Assembly: GCF_021213805.1 (NCBI RefSeq)
Contig: NZ_JAJQJI010000011.1
Span: 34,412-98,411 of the forward strand
Reading direction: 5' to 3'
Length of the DNA: 64,000 nucleotides
Origin: Mycobacterium sp. MYCO198283
GTDB lineage: Bacteria; Actinomycetota; Actinomycetes; Mycobacteriales; Mycobacteriaceae
Below the pieces are notes generated by a model that was given only the letters and a program-made list of their open reading frames with translations, made no database searches and was not told the DNA's origin. A program made the translations under genes and the position numbers. Below, piece after piece: positions 15,769 to 23,702 of this stretch; the first letter of the stretch is position 1; the number at the start of each line of letters is the position of its first letter.

Positions 15769-15847
15769 ATGAGTAACCGCCGCGAGCGCGGTCTACCTGT
15801 GCGACGGCATCCAGCAGGATCCGCCGGCTCTCCGAAAGGCACCCGAC

Positions 15848-16279
15848 ATGCACGCAACGCTCTTCGTCAACCTCCCCGTCGCCGACGTCGCCCGCTCGCG
15901 CGCGTTCTTCACCGCGCTCGGTTACGGCTTCCACGAGTCGATGTGCAGTGACGTGACGCTCGTCGTGGTGTTGGGGCACAACCAGTTCGCCATGCTGTTG
16001 CAGCGCGACGTCTTCGATTCCCTGCATCCCGCGCAGACCGCCGACGCGGCCGTCGTGAAAGAGTGCGTCATCTGCCTCGGCGTGGACACCCGCGACGCGG
16101 TGGACGCCCTGGTCGACCGCGCGATCGCGGCGGGCGCGACGGCGGGCGACAGCGAGGACGAAGAGTTCATGTACGGCCGCAGCTACAACGACCTCGACGG
16201 CCACTCCTGGCAGATCTTCTGGCTCGACCCGGCTGCGGTGTCCGCGGAGCCGTCGGAGCTCGCCGCGCCTCAGCGCTGA
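15848..16279 (+). CDS. VOC-superfamily (glyoxalase/bleomycin resistance-like) protein
   Basis: A 143-residue protein with the two beta-alpha-beta-beta-beta modules of the vicinal oxygen chelate fold: it begins ATLFVNLPVADVARSRAFFTALGY and ends NDLDGHSWQIFWLDP, where glutamate/histidine metal ligands normally sit. It resembles the PhnB/YaeR-like extradiol dioxygenase group annotated in many mycobacteria. The substrate is unknown. ATG 15848 is chosen from the GAAAGG site about 8 bases upstream. It is followed at once by a perfect 12-base-pair terminator. Confidence 0.85.
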   Translation: MHATLFVNLPVADVARSRAFFTALGYGFHESMCSDVTLVVVLGHNQFAMLLQRDVFDSLHPAQTADAAVVKECVICLGVDTRDAVDALVDRAIAAGATAGDSEDEEFMYGRSYNDLDGHSWQIFWLDPAAVSAEPSELAAPQR

Positions 16280-16307
16280 GCCGCACACCGCGCGGGCGGT
16301 GTGCGGC
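16280..16307. terminator. Strong bidirectional hairpin terminator
   Basis: GCCGCACACCGC at 16280-16291 pairs perfectly over 12 bases with 16296-16307 around a GCGG loop. It separates the convergent VOC and geranylgeranyl-reductase-like genes. There is no T-tract. Confidence 0.7.
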
Positions 16308-16316
16308 CGTCGCACG

Positions 16317-17498
16317 TCAGTACTTGTGCTGGGGGCCCTGTTCCTTCTTGTACAGCGCCTTGAGCAGCCGGTCACGGAAGAAGGCGTTGTCGATCACCTT
16401 GATTCCGGTGTTGGCGACGGCCGGGATGCCCGCGAGCTTGTGGAAGTAGCGGCCGCGCTTGTACTCCCGGCCCCACGCCGCTTCCATGCGCTGCGCGTAG
16501 TTGGTGAAGTCGTCGGGGCCGCCGTTGGTGAGCGCCGCGACCGCGCATTCGCCGGCGGCCAGGCCGGACTCCAGCGCCTTGGAGATCCCCGCGCCCGACG
16601 CCGGCTTGCCCGCACCCAGCGAATCGCCGGTGAAGAGCACGCCGGGACGCCACGGCGGCCACGCGGTGAAGCCCATCGGCAGCCGCCACGCGCGCACGCT
16701 CTTGTTCTTCTTCAGCTCCTCGATGGCGGGCAGATCCCACTCGCGGGGAAGTGACCGCAGGAACTCGCCGAGGAACTGGGTGGCGTTGATCGCCTGCCAG
16801 TTCTTGTAGCTGTTGACGTAACCCAGGCCGATGTTGAAGACACCGTTGCCCATCGGGAACACCCAGCCGTAGCCCGGCAGCTGATCGCCCTGGAACGCCA
16901 GCTTCAGGTAGATGTCGAGGCTGTCGGAATCCGGGCGGTTGGCGGGCATCTCCGAGCGGATCGCGATGGCCTGGTAGCCGTTGTACTGCGAGTCGATCTT
17001 CAGCGCGCGCTTGATGGGGGAGTAGGCGCCGTCGGCCGCGATCACCGCGTCGCCGAACACCTTCTCGCCGCCCTTGAGCACCACCCCGACCACGCGGCCA
17101 TTGGCGTCGAGCTCCGGGCCGGTGACTTCGGCCGACTGCCGCACCTGCGCGCCGGCGGCCTCGGCGTGCTTGAGCAGCAAGGTGTCCAGCTCCGTGCGGC
17201 TCACGGTGTGGCCGTGGTCGGGCATGCCGGGCCGCTTGGGGAACGACAGCTCCCACTGGCTCGGGCTGAAGACCGTCACCCGGTTCACGCGGTGGAACTT
17301 CGCGACCTCGTGCGACAGGCCCATCTTCTGCAGATAGCTCACCGCGCGGGCGGTCAGCCCGTCGCCGCACGGCTTGTCGCGCGGGAATTCGGCCTTGTCG
17401 AGGACCAGCACCTTGGCCCCGGTCTGCGCGGCTTGCCAGGCGGCGGCCGAGCCGGACGGCCCGCCGCCGGCGATGACCACGTCGTATCGCTGGGTCAT
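16317..17498 (-). CDS. Geranylgeranyl reductase-family FAD-dependent oxidoreductase
   Basis: The 393-residue flavoprotein has the FAD dinucleotide-binding motif VVIAGGGPSGSAAA (residues 7-20), the family hallmark FPRDKPCGDGLT (residues 38-49), ADGAYSPIKR, PGYGWVFPMGNG and the second FAD motif LFTGDSLGAGKP. The family reduces isoprenoid double bonds; the mycobacterial relative MenJ acts on menaquinone. Whether this paralogue uses menaquinone or another polyprenyl lipid is unknown. It is divergent from the TetR gene at 17643 and occupies the position of the monooxygenase Rv3049c of M. tuberculosis. Confidence 0.88.
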   Translation of the reverse strand: MTQRYDVVIAGGGPSGSAAAWQAAQTGAKVLVLDKAEFPRDKPCGDGLTARAVSYLQKMGLSHEVAKFHRVNRVTVFSPSQWELSFPKRPGMPDHGHTVSRTELDTLLLKHAEAAGAQVRQSAEVTGPELDANGRVVGVVLKGGEKVFGDAVIAADGAYSPIKRALKIDSQYNGYQAIAIRSEMPANRPDSDSLDIYLKLAFQGDQLPGYGWVFPMGNGVFNIGLGYVNSYKNWQAINATQFLGEFLRSLPREWDLPAIEELKKNKSVRAWRLPMGFTAWPPWRPGVLFTGDSLGAGKPASGAGISKALESGLAAGECAVAALTNGGPDDFTNYAQRMEAAWGREYKRGRYFHKLAGIPAVANTGIKVIDNAFFRDRLLKALYKKEQGPQHKY

Positions 17499-17630
17499 GA
17501 GTCCCGTCTCGTGTCGATCGGTGTACCGAAGCCGAATAGTACGCGAGCGGTTTCGTCGCCACCGACCGAGCGAATCGACGTCCGGCAGATGTCATACACC
17601 GGTCGCAGCAGGTCAGGGCCGTCCCGGCGG

Positions 17631-17636
17631 TACAGT
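17631..17636 (+). promoter_or_regulatory. -10 element (TACAGT) for a leaderless TetR transcript
   Basis: TACAGT ends 6 bases before ATG 17643, so transcription would start at or next to the start codon. Confidence 0.45.
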
Positions 17637-17642
17637 GGTCGA

Positions 17643-18374
17643 ATGCGCAGAGTGGGGCGGCCCGCACCGGGGGCGCGCGCGGACGTGAAAGTCGACGCCC
17701 GCAGCGAGCGCTGGCGTGAGCACCGCAAGAAGGTCCGCGCGGAGATCATCGACGCGGCGTTCCGGGCCATCGACCGGCAGGGACCCGATGTCAGCCTCCG
17801 CGAGATCGCCGAGGAAGCCGGCACCGCCAAGCCCAAGATCTACCGCCATTTCACCGACAAGTCCGACCTGTTCCAGGCCATCGGCCAGCGGATGCGGGAC
17901 ATGTTGTGGGCAGCGATCTTCCCGGCGATCGACCTGAGCACCGATTCGGCGCGCGAGGTCATCCGCAAGAGTGTCGACGAGTACGTGACGCTGGTCGACC
18001 AGCACCCCAACGTCGTCCGCTTCCTCATGCTCGGGCGGTTCACCGAGCAGACGGAGTCCGCGAAGCGGGCGCTCAACGAAAGCCGCGACATCACCCTCGG
18101 GTTGGCCGAGGCGTTCAGCAACGAACTGCGTGAGCTCAAGGTGGACCGGGACGCCGTCGAGCTGTCGGCGTCGGCGATGTTCGGCACCGCCGCGTCGGCG
18201 ACGGAGTGGTGGCTGGGCGCGGAGCCGACCGCCGCGCGCCGGATGCCGCGCGAGAAGTTCGTCTCCCACCTCTCGACCATCGTGTTCGGCGCCGTCTACG
18301 GCACCACCGAGCTGCTCGGGATCAAGATCGAGCCCGACCGGCCGATCCACGCCGCCGTGCCGCGCTCCGCCTGA
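17643..18374 (+). CDS. TetR-family transcriptional regulator
   Basis: A 243-residue regulator with helix-turn-helix LREIAEEAGTAKPKIYRHFTDKSDLF (about residues 45-70). It has an unusually long basic N-terminus of about 30 residues (MRRVGRPAPGARADVKVDARSERW, cut here). The C-terminal domain starts IGQRMRDMLWAAIFPAIDL. It corresponds in position to Rv3050c. ATG 17643 fits a leaderless promoter; a GTG or later starts would remove the basic tail. It is divergent from the geranylgeranyl-reductase-like gene, which is the likely target along with itself. Confidence 0.87.
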   Translation: MRRVGRPAPGARADVKVDARSERWREHRKKVRAEIIDAAFRAIDRQGPDVSLREIAEEAGTAKPKIYRHFTDKSDLFQAIGQRMRDMLWAAIFPAIDLSTDSAREVIRKSVDEYVTLVDQHPNVVRFLMLGRFTEQTESAKRALNESRDITLGLAEAFSNELRELKVDRDAVELSASAMFGTAASATEWWLGAEPTAARRMPREKFVSHLSTIVFGAVYGTTELLGIKIEPDRPIHAAVPRSA

Positions 18375-18394
18375 CCGGGCCCGCGACACGCTCG

Positions 18395-18442
18395 CCACTA
18401 CATGTGGGAATGCGTGGGCGGTCGAGCCACAAACTGTAGTGT
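18395..18442 (+). promoter_or_regulatory. Tandem NrdR-like boxes and -10 element of nrdF2
   Basis: CCACTACATGTGG starts at 18395 and CCACAAACTGTAGTG at 18427, 32 bases apart. TAGTGT at 18437-18442 is a plausible -10 element. The arrangement copies the one upstream of nrdH, so both halves of the reductase are probably regulated together by NrdR. Confidence 0.65.
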
Positions 18443-18502
18443 TGAACCACCCGCGGGGGAGCTGCGGGTGACGACGATAAGTCCTGGTGAAGAGGGGTTT
18501 CA

Positions 18503-19477
18503 GTGAGCGAGGGCGTGAAGCTGATCGATCGGGTCTCGGCGATCAACTGGAACCGGCTGGCCGACGAGAAGGACGCCGAGGTCTGGGAACGGCTGACCGG
18601 CAATTTCTGGCTACCCGAGAAGGTGCCGGTGTCCAACGACATCCCGTCGTGGGGCACGCTGACGGCCCACGAGAAGCAGCTGACCATGCGGGTGTTCACG
18701 GGCCTGACGCTGCTCGACACCATCCAAGGCACCGTCGGCGCCGTCAGCCTCATCCCCGATGCGCTGACGCCGCACGAGGAGGCGGTGTACACCAACATCG
18801 CGTTCATGGAGTCGGTGCACGCGAAGAGCTACAGCAACATCTTCTCGACGCTGTGCTCGACCACCGAGATCGACGAGGCGTTCCGCTGGTCGGAGGAGAA
18901 CCCGAACCTGCAGCGCAAGGCGCAGATCGTCATGGACTTCTACAAGGGCGACGATCCGCTGAAGCGCAAGGTCGCGTCCACGCTGCTGGAGAGCTTCCTG
19001 TTCTACTCCGGCTTCTACCTGCCGATGTACTGGTCCTCACGGGCAAAGCTCACCAACACCGCGGACATGATCCGGTTGATCATCCGCGACGAGGCCGTGC
19101 ACGGCTACTACATCGGCTACAAGTTCCAGAAGGGGCTGGCGCTGGAAGACGACACCCGCCGCGCCGAGCTCAAGGACTACACCTACGAGCTGCTCTTCGA
19201 GCTGTACGACAACGAAGTCGAATACACCCAGGACCTCTACGACGAGGTCGGGCTCACCGAGGACGTCAAGAAGTTCCTGCGCTACAACGCCAACAAGGCG
19301 CTGATGAACCTCGGCTACGAGGCGCTGTTCCCGCGCGACGAGACCGACGTCAACCCCGCGATCCTCTCGGCGCTCAGCCCGAACGCCGACGAGAATCACG
19401 ACTTCTTCTCCGGCTCCGGGTCGAGCTACGTCATCGGCAAGGCCGTCGTCACCGAGGACGAGGACTGGGACTTCTAG
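18503..19477 (+). CDS. nrdF: Class Ib ribonucleotide reductase small subunit NrdF (NrdF2)
   Basis: A 324-residue radical-generating subunit. Dimetal ligands are visible in LTLLDTIQ (Asp), EEAVYTNIAFMESVHAKSYS (Glu and His), LLESFLFYSGFY (Glu) and IIRDEAVHGYYIGYK (Glu, His). The C-terminus EDEDWDF is the NrdE-binding tail. It assembles a Mn-tyrosyl radical with help from NrdI and passes it to NrdE. The GTG at 18503 follows an AGAGGGG site. The gene is separated from nrdHIE by four genes but shares its paired NrdR boxes. Confidence 0.95.
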   Translation: MSEGVKLIDRVSAINWNRLADEKDAEVWERLTGNFWLPEKVPVSNDIPSWGTLTAHEKQLTMRVFTGLTLLDTIQGTVGAVSLIPDALTPHEEAVYTNIAFMESVHAKSYSNIFSTLCSTTEIDEAFRWSEENPNLQRKAQIVMDFYKGDDPLKRKVASTLLESFLFYSGFYLPMYWSSRAKLTNTADMIRLIIRDEAVHGYYIGYKFQKGLALEDDTRRAELKDYTYELLFELYDNEVEYTQDLYDEVGLTEDVKKFLRYNANKALMNLGYEALFPRDETDVNPAILSALSPNADENHDFFSGSGSSYVIGKAVVTEDEDWDF

Positions 19478-19487
19478 CCTCGCGGCA

Positions 19488-19508
19488 GCGGCTCCAGCCG
19501 GAAGCCGC
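19488..19508. terminator. Candidate terminator between convergent nrdF2 and adhC
   Basis: GCGGCT at 19488-19493 pairs with AGCCGC at 19503-19508. The inner CC/GG pairs are separated by a one-base bulge and the loop is 4 bases. The stem is short and there is no T-tract. Confidence 0.35.
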
Positions 19509-19514
19509 AGCGGC

Positions 19515-20564
19515 CTACCGCAGCGACGACGTGTCGATGACGAACCGGTAGCGCACATCGCTGGCGATCATGCGCTCGTAGGCCTCGTTGACATAGTCGG
19601 GTTGCACCAGCTCGATCTCCGGTGTCACGCCGTGCTCGGCGCAGAAGTCCAGCATCTCCTGCGTCTCGCGGATGCCGCCGATCAGCGAGCCCGCGAGGCG
19701 GCGGCGGCCGAAGATCAGCGCGCCGGCCGGCACCGTCATGGGCTTTTCCGGCATGCCGAGCTCGACCAGGGTGCCGTCGAGGTTGAGCAGCCCGAGGTAG
19801 TCACCCATGTCGAGGTTCGCCGAGACGGTGTTGAGGATCAGGTCGAAGCGGCCGCGCAGCTTCTTGAAGGTGTCGGGGTCGCTGGTGGCGTGGTACTCCG
19901 ACGCGCCCAGCCGCAGGCCGTCCTCCATCTTCTTCAGCGACTGGCTGAGCACCGTGACCTCGGCACCCATCGCGGCTCCGAGCTTGACGGCGAGGTGGCC
20001 CAGCCCGCCCAGGCCGATGACGGCCACCTGCGTCCCCGCGCCGGCGTTCCAGTGGCGCAGCGGCGAATACGTCGTGATGCCCGCGCACAGCAGCGGCGCG
20101 GCCTTGTCGAGCGGGATGGCGTCGGGGATCCGCAGCACGTAGTTCTCGTCGACCACGATCGCGCCGCTGTAGCCGCCGGCGGTCGGGCGGCCGTCACGGT
20201 CGACGCCGTTGTACGTGCCGACCATGCCGCCGCCGGTGCAGTACTGCTCTTCGCCGGCGCGGCAGGACGCGCATTCGCGACAGGAATCGACGAAGCAGCC
20301 GACACCGACGCGGTCACCGACCTGATACCTGGTGACGGCCGACCCGACCGCCGTGACGACGCCGGCGATCTCGTGGCCCGGCACCAGCGGGTACTGGACC
20401 TTTCCCCACTCCTGGCGCACGGTGTGGATGTCGGAGTGGCAGATGCCGGCGAACGCGATCTCGATGGCGACGTCGTGCGGGCCGGGGTCGCGGCGCTCGA
20501 TGCGGGTGGGGACCAGCGGTTCCGTGGCGGACGGCGCGGCGTAAGCGGAGACGGTGATGGGCAT
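19515..20564 (-). CDS. adhC: Zinc-dependent NADP alcohol dehydrogenase AdhC
   Basis: A 349-residue medium-chain dehydrogenase of the cinnamyl/YahK type, matching Rv3045. Catalytic zinc ligands are in AGICHSDIHT and PGHEIAGVV. The structural zinc motif CRECASC-x7-C is near residue 100, and the nucleotide motif GLGGLGHLAVKLG near 180. The family reduces aromatic and aliphatic aldehydes in the cytosol. Start at ATG 20564. A perfect inverted repeat lies 44 bases upstream (20608-20620), a likely operator. Confidence 0.93.
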   Translation of the reverse strand: MPITVSAYAAPSATEPLVPTRIERRDPGPHDVAIEIAFAGICHSDIHTVRQEWGKVQYPLVPGHEIAGVVTAVGSAVTRYQVGDRVGVGCFVDSCRECASCRAGEEQYCTGGGMVGTYNGVDRDGRPTAGGYSGAIVVDENYVLRIPDAIPLDKAAPLLCAGITTYSPLRHWNAGAGTQVAVIGLGGLGHLAVKLGAAMGAEVTVLSQSLKKMEDGLRLGASEYHATSDPDTFKKLRGRFDLILNTVSANLDMGDYLGLLNLDGTLVELGMPEKPMTVPAGALIFGRRRLAGSLIGGIRETQEMLDFCAEHGVTPEIELVQPDYVNEAYERMIASDVRYRFVIDTSSLR

Positions 20565-20607
20565 GGCACGTCCTCGGGGTCGTCTTCTGGGGCTCTACCG
20601 AGAAAGC

Positions 20608-20620
20608 TTAGCGGCGCTAA
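20608..20620. promoter_or_regulatory. Inverted repeat upstream of adhC (possible operator)
   Basis: TTAGCG-G-CGCTAA is a perfect 6-base inverted repeat in the adhC promoter region. The binding regulator is unknown. Confidence 0.4.
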
Positions 20621-20723
20621 TTCATTCCCCCGCAGGCTCGCGCCGTGACCCTTGTTACAGGCCGGCCGCGCGCGAGCGCCGATGCCACAGTTGCCGGCGA
20701 CGACGCACCGCACCTGTCAAGGG

Positions 20724-21809
20724 CTAGTTGATCGGCGCGTTGAGCCACCGCAGGTCGGCCAGCACCCCGCGGGCCGCGACGATGCCCTGGCCGGTTTGCC
20801 ACACCTCGTTGTTCACGGCGAACACCCGGTTGTCGCGATTGGCGGACAGCTGCCGCCAGGCGTCGCTGTCGAGGACCGCCGCGCCGCGTGCCCGGGCCGC
20901 CGGAGAGGCGAAGGACACGTAGACGATGTCGCCTTCGGCGGCACGGAAGTCGGCTGTCGCCAGGTCGGTGCTGCCGATCTCGTGGTACGGCGCGTCGGTG
21001 AACCGCTGGGCGGGCGGGCGCTCGACGCCGACACCGGCGAGCACGCTCGCGGGGAAGTTGTCGGCGCCGTAGACCCGCACGGTGTCCTCGGTCAACTCGA
21101 CGATCGACGCCTGGAAGTGCGCGGCGTCGTTGTCGGCGCCGACCCGCTCGGCTTGGGCGCGGAACCCCTCCAGCAGCCGGTCGGTGGCGCCCACGCGGGC
21201 CGTCGCGGCGCCGACCAGCCGCAGATTGTCCTGCCAGGCGGCGCCCGGCGCACCGGTGAAGACGGTGGGTGCGACGTCGGCGAGGGCGGCGTAGGACTGC
21301 GGCGCCAGCGCCTCGGAGCCGATGATGAGGTCGGGACGGGCCGCCCTGACGGCCGCCACGTCGGGTGCGGTGCGCGTTCCGACGGCGGGCGCCTGGTGCA
21401 CGACGGTGCCCAGATACCAGGGTTGGGTGGCGCCCTCGCCGGCGAGCGCGGCGCCCACGATCCGCGATTGCAGGCCGAGTGCGCACACGAAGTCGAGCGC
21501 GTCGCCGGACAGGACGACGATGCGCTGCGGGTCGGCGGGGACGTCGGTCTGGCCGGCCGCGTGCCGCACGGGACGTGTCGGGGGGCCCGGATCGGGCGCA
21601 GCGGGCTCCGGCGCGCACGACTCGTCGGGCCGGCGGTCGTTGCCGAGCACCCCGGCGCCGGCGATCTTGGTGGTGCTGGTGATCATCGACGAGGCGCCCG
21701 CGGCGGGCCCCGGGCCGGACGCCGGCGGCGTCGAGCAGCTGGTCGCGACGGTGATCACCACTGCCGTGAGCGACGCCGCGGCGGCGGCCCAGACACCGGG
21801 TCTCTGCAC
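20724..21809 (-). CDS. fecB: Iron-siderophore periplasmic binding lipoprotein FecB
   Basis: A 361-residue lipoprotein matching Rv3044. The signal peptide has a hydrophobic core AAAAASLTAVVITVAT followed by the lipobox cysteine in VATSC. It then has a class III periplasmic binding protein fold (QRIVVLSGDALDFVCALGL at its first strand, DLATADFRAAEGDIVYVSF). It binds ferric siderophores (carboxymycobactin or heme-linked iron is reported for the family) outside the membrane. GTG 21809 is chosen because it directly precedes the signal peptide; the frame remains open upstream over the ctaD promoter. It is divergent from ctaD. Confidence 0.9.
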   Translation of the reverse strand: MQRPGVWAAAAASLTAVVITVATSCSTPPASGPGPAAGASSMITSTTKIAGAGVLGNDRRPDESCAPEPAAPDPGPPTRPVRHAAGQTDVPADPQRIVVLSGDALDFVCALGLQSRIVGAALAGEGATQPWYLGTVVHQAPAVGTRTAPDVAAVRAARPDLIIGSEALAPQSYAALADVAPTVFTGAPGAAWQDNLRLVGAATARVGATDRLLEGFRAQAERVGADNDAAHFQASIVELTEDTVRVYGADNFPASVLAGVGVERPPAQRFTDAPYHEIGSTDLATADFRAAEGDIVYVSFASPAARARGAAVLDSDAWRQLSANRDNRVFAVNNEVWQTGQGIVAARGVLADLRWLNAPIN

Positions 21810-21867
21810 GTGGCCGACGGTAACACCCGCCGTCGGTGACCCAATTACGACAGTTCGTAGGACCCAT

Positions 21868-21897
21868 TCCCCCGGACCCGCTGACGGGGGATAGGAT
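21868..21897 (+). promoter_or_regulatory. ctaD promoter region with inverted repeat
   Basis: TCCCCCG (21868-21874) and CGGGGGA (21885-21891) form a 7-base inverted repeat with a 10-base spacer, immediately followed by a -10-like TAGGAT at 21892-21897. The overlap suggests regulation of ctaD transcription. Confidence 0.35.
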
Positions 21898-21952
21898 TTG
21901 GACACGTGCGCGTGGGTAATCCCGCCGACGCAACCGCGGTTTGGAGGAGCTC

Positions 21953-23698
21953 TTGACAGCCGAAGCGCCCCCTCTCGGAGGACTCGAGGCCCGTCGCCCG
22001 TTCCCGGCACGGCTCGGCCCCAAGGGCAGCCTGATCTACAAGCTGATCACCACGACCGATCACAAGCTGATCGGCATCATGTATTGCGTCGCCTGCTTCG
22101 CCTTCTTCCTCATCGGCGGCCTGATGGCGCTGTTCATCCGCACCGAGCTGGCCGTCCCGGGCCTGCAGTTCCTGAGCAACGAGCAGTACAACCAGCTGTT
22201 CACCATGCACGGCACCGTGATGCTGCTGTTCTACGCGACGCCCATCGTGTTCGGCTTCGCGAACCTGGTGCTGCCGCTGCAGATCGGCGCACCCGATGTC
22301 GCCTTCCCGCGGCTGAACGCCTTCTCGTTCTGGCTCTTCCTGTTCGGCGCGCTGATCGCCCTTGCCGGGTTCATCACCCCCGGCGGCGCGGCGGACTTCG
22401 GCTGGACCGCGTACGCGCCGCTGTCGGACGCCATCCACTCGCCCGGCGCCGGCCCCGACCTGTGGATCATGGGCCTGGCCGTCGGTGGCCTGGGCACCAT
22501 CCTCGGCGGCGTCAACATGGTGACCACCGTGGTCTGTATGCGCGCGCCCGGCATGACGATGTTCCGGATGCCGATCTTCACCTGGAACATCCTGGTGACG
22601 TCGATCCTGGTGCTGCTGGCCTTCCCGCTGCTGACCGCCGCGCTGTTCGGGCTGGCCGCCGACCGCCACCTCGGCGCCCATGTCTACGACCCGGCCAACG
22701 GCGGCGTCCTGCTGTGGCAGCACCTGTTCTGGTTCTTCGGGCACCCCGAGGTGTACATCATCGCGCTGCCGTTCTTCGGCATCGTCACCGAGGTGTTCCC
22801 GGTGTTCAGCCGCAAGCCGATCTTCGGCTACTCGACGCTGATCTACGCCACCATCGCGATCGCCGCGCTGTCGGTGGCGGTGTGGGCACACCACATGTAC
22901 GCCACCGGTGCGGTGCTGCTGCCGTTCTTCAGCTTCATGACATTCCTGATCGCCGTGCCCACCGGCATCAAGTTCTTCAACTGGATCGGCACGATGTGGA
23001 AGGGACAGTTGACGTTCGAGACGCCGATGCTGTTCGCCGTCGGCTTCCTGCTGACCTTCCTGCTCGGTGGGCTCTCGGGCGTGCTGCTCGCCAGCCCGCC
23101 GCTGGACTTCCACGTCACCGACTCCTACTTCGTGATCGCCCACTTCCACTACGTGCTGTTCGGCACCATCGTGTTCGCGACGTACGCCGGCATCTACTTC
23201 TGGTTCCCGAAGATGACGGGCCGGCTGCTCGACGAGCGGCTGGGCAAGCTGCACTTCTGGCTGACGTTCATCGGCTTCCACACCACGTTCCTGGTGCAGC
23301 ACTGGCTGGGCAACGAGGGCATGCCGCGCCGCTACGCCGACTACCTGCCGTCCGACGACTTCATGGCACTGAACATCGTCTCGACGTCGGGCGCGTTCAT
23401 CCTCGGGGCGTCCACCATCCCGTTCGTGTGGAACGTGTTCAAGAGCTGGCGGTACGGCGAGCCGGTGACCGTCGACGACCCCTGGGGCTACGGCAACTCG
23501 CTGGAGTGGGCCACCAGCTGCCCGCCGCCGCGGCACAACTTCACCGAGCTGCCCCGCATCCGCTCCGAGCGGCCCGCGTTCGAGCTGCACTACCCGCACA
23601 TGGTCGAACGCATGCGCGCCGAGGCGCACATCGGCAAGCACGCCACCGTGGGCGAGTCGTCGGACGGCATGGGCCCGCGGACGGAGCCCGATCGCTGA
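21953..23698 (+). CDS. ctaD: Cytochrome c oxidase (aa3) subunit I
   Basis: A 581-residue, 12-helix haem-copper oxidase subunit. Ligands are visible in FTMHGTVML (haem a His), WFFGHPEVYI (CuB His and the His-Tyr region), AHHMYATG (CuB His pair) and AHFHYVLFG (haem a3/a His). It is the catalytic core of the bcc-aa3 supercomplex in the plasma membrane. The TTG at 21953 is chosen because it gives the orthologue N-terminus MTAEAPPLG and lies 5 bases after GGAGG. serB2 follows after 4 bases. Confidence 0.96.
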   Translation: MTAEAPPLGGLEARRPFPARLGPKGSLIYKLITTTDHKLIGIMYCVACFAFFLIGGLMALFIRTELAVPGLQFLSNEQYNQLFTMHGTVMLLFYATPIVFGFANLVLPLQIGAPDVAFPRLNAFSFWLFLFGALIALAGFITPGGAADFGWTAYAPLSDAIHSPGAGPDLWIMGLAVGGLGTILGGVNMVTTVVCMRAPGMTMFRMPIFTWNILVTSILVLLAFPLLTAALFGLAADRHLGAHVYDPANGGVLLWQHLFWFFGHPEVYIIALPFFGIVTEVFPVFSRKPIFGYSTLIYATIAIAALSVAVWAHHMYATGAVLLPFFSFMTFLIAVPTGIKFFNWIGTMWKGQLTFETPMLFAVGFLLTFLLGGLSGVLLASPPLDFHVTDSYFVIAHFHYVLFGTIVFATYAGIYFWFPKMTGRLLDERLGKLHFWLTFIGFHTTFLVQHWLGNEGMPRRYADYLPSDDFMALNIVSTSGAFILGASTIPFVWNVFKSWRYGEPVTVDDPWGYGNSLEWATSCPPPRHNFTELPRIRSERPAFELHYPHMVERMRAEAHIGKHATVGESSDGMGPRTEPDR

Positions 23699-23702
23699 TC
23701 GC

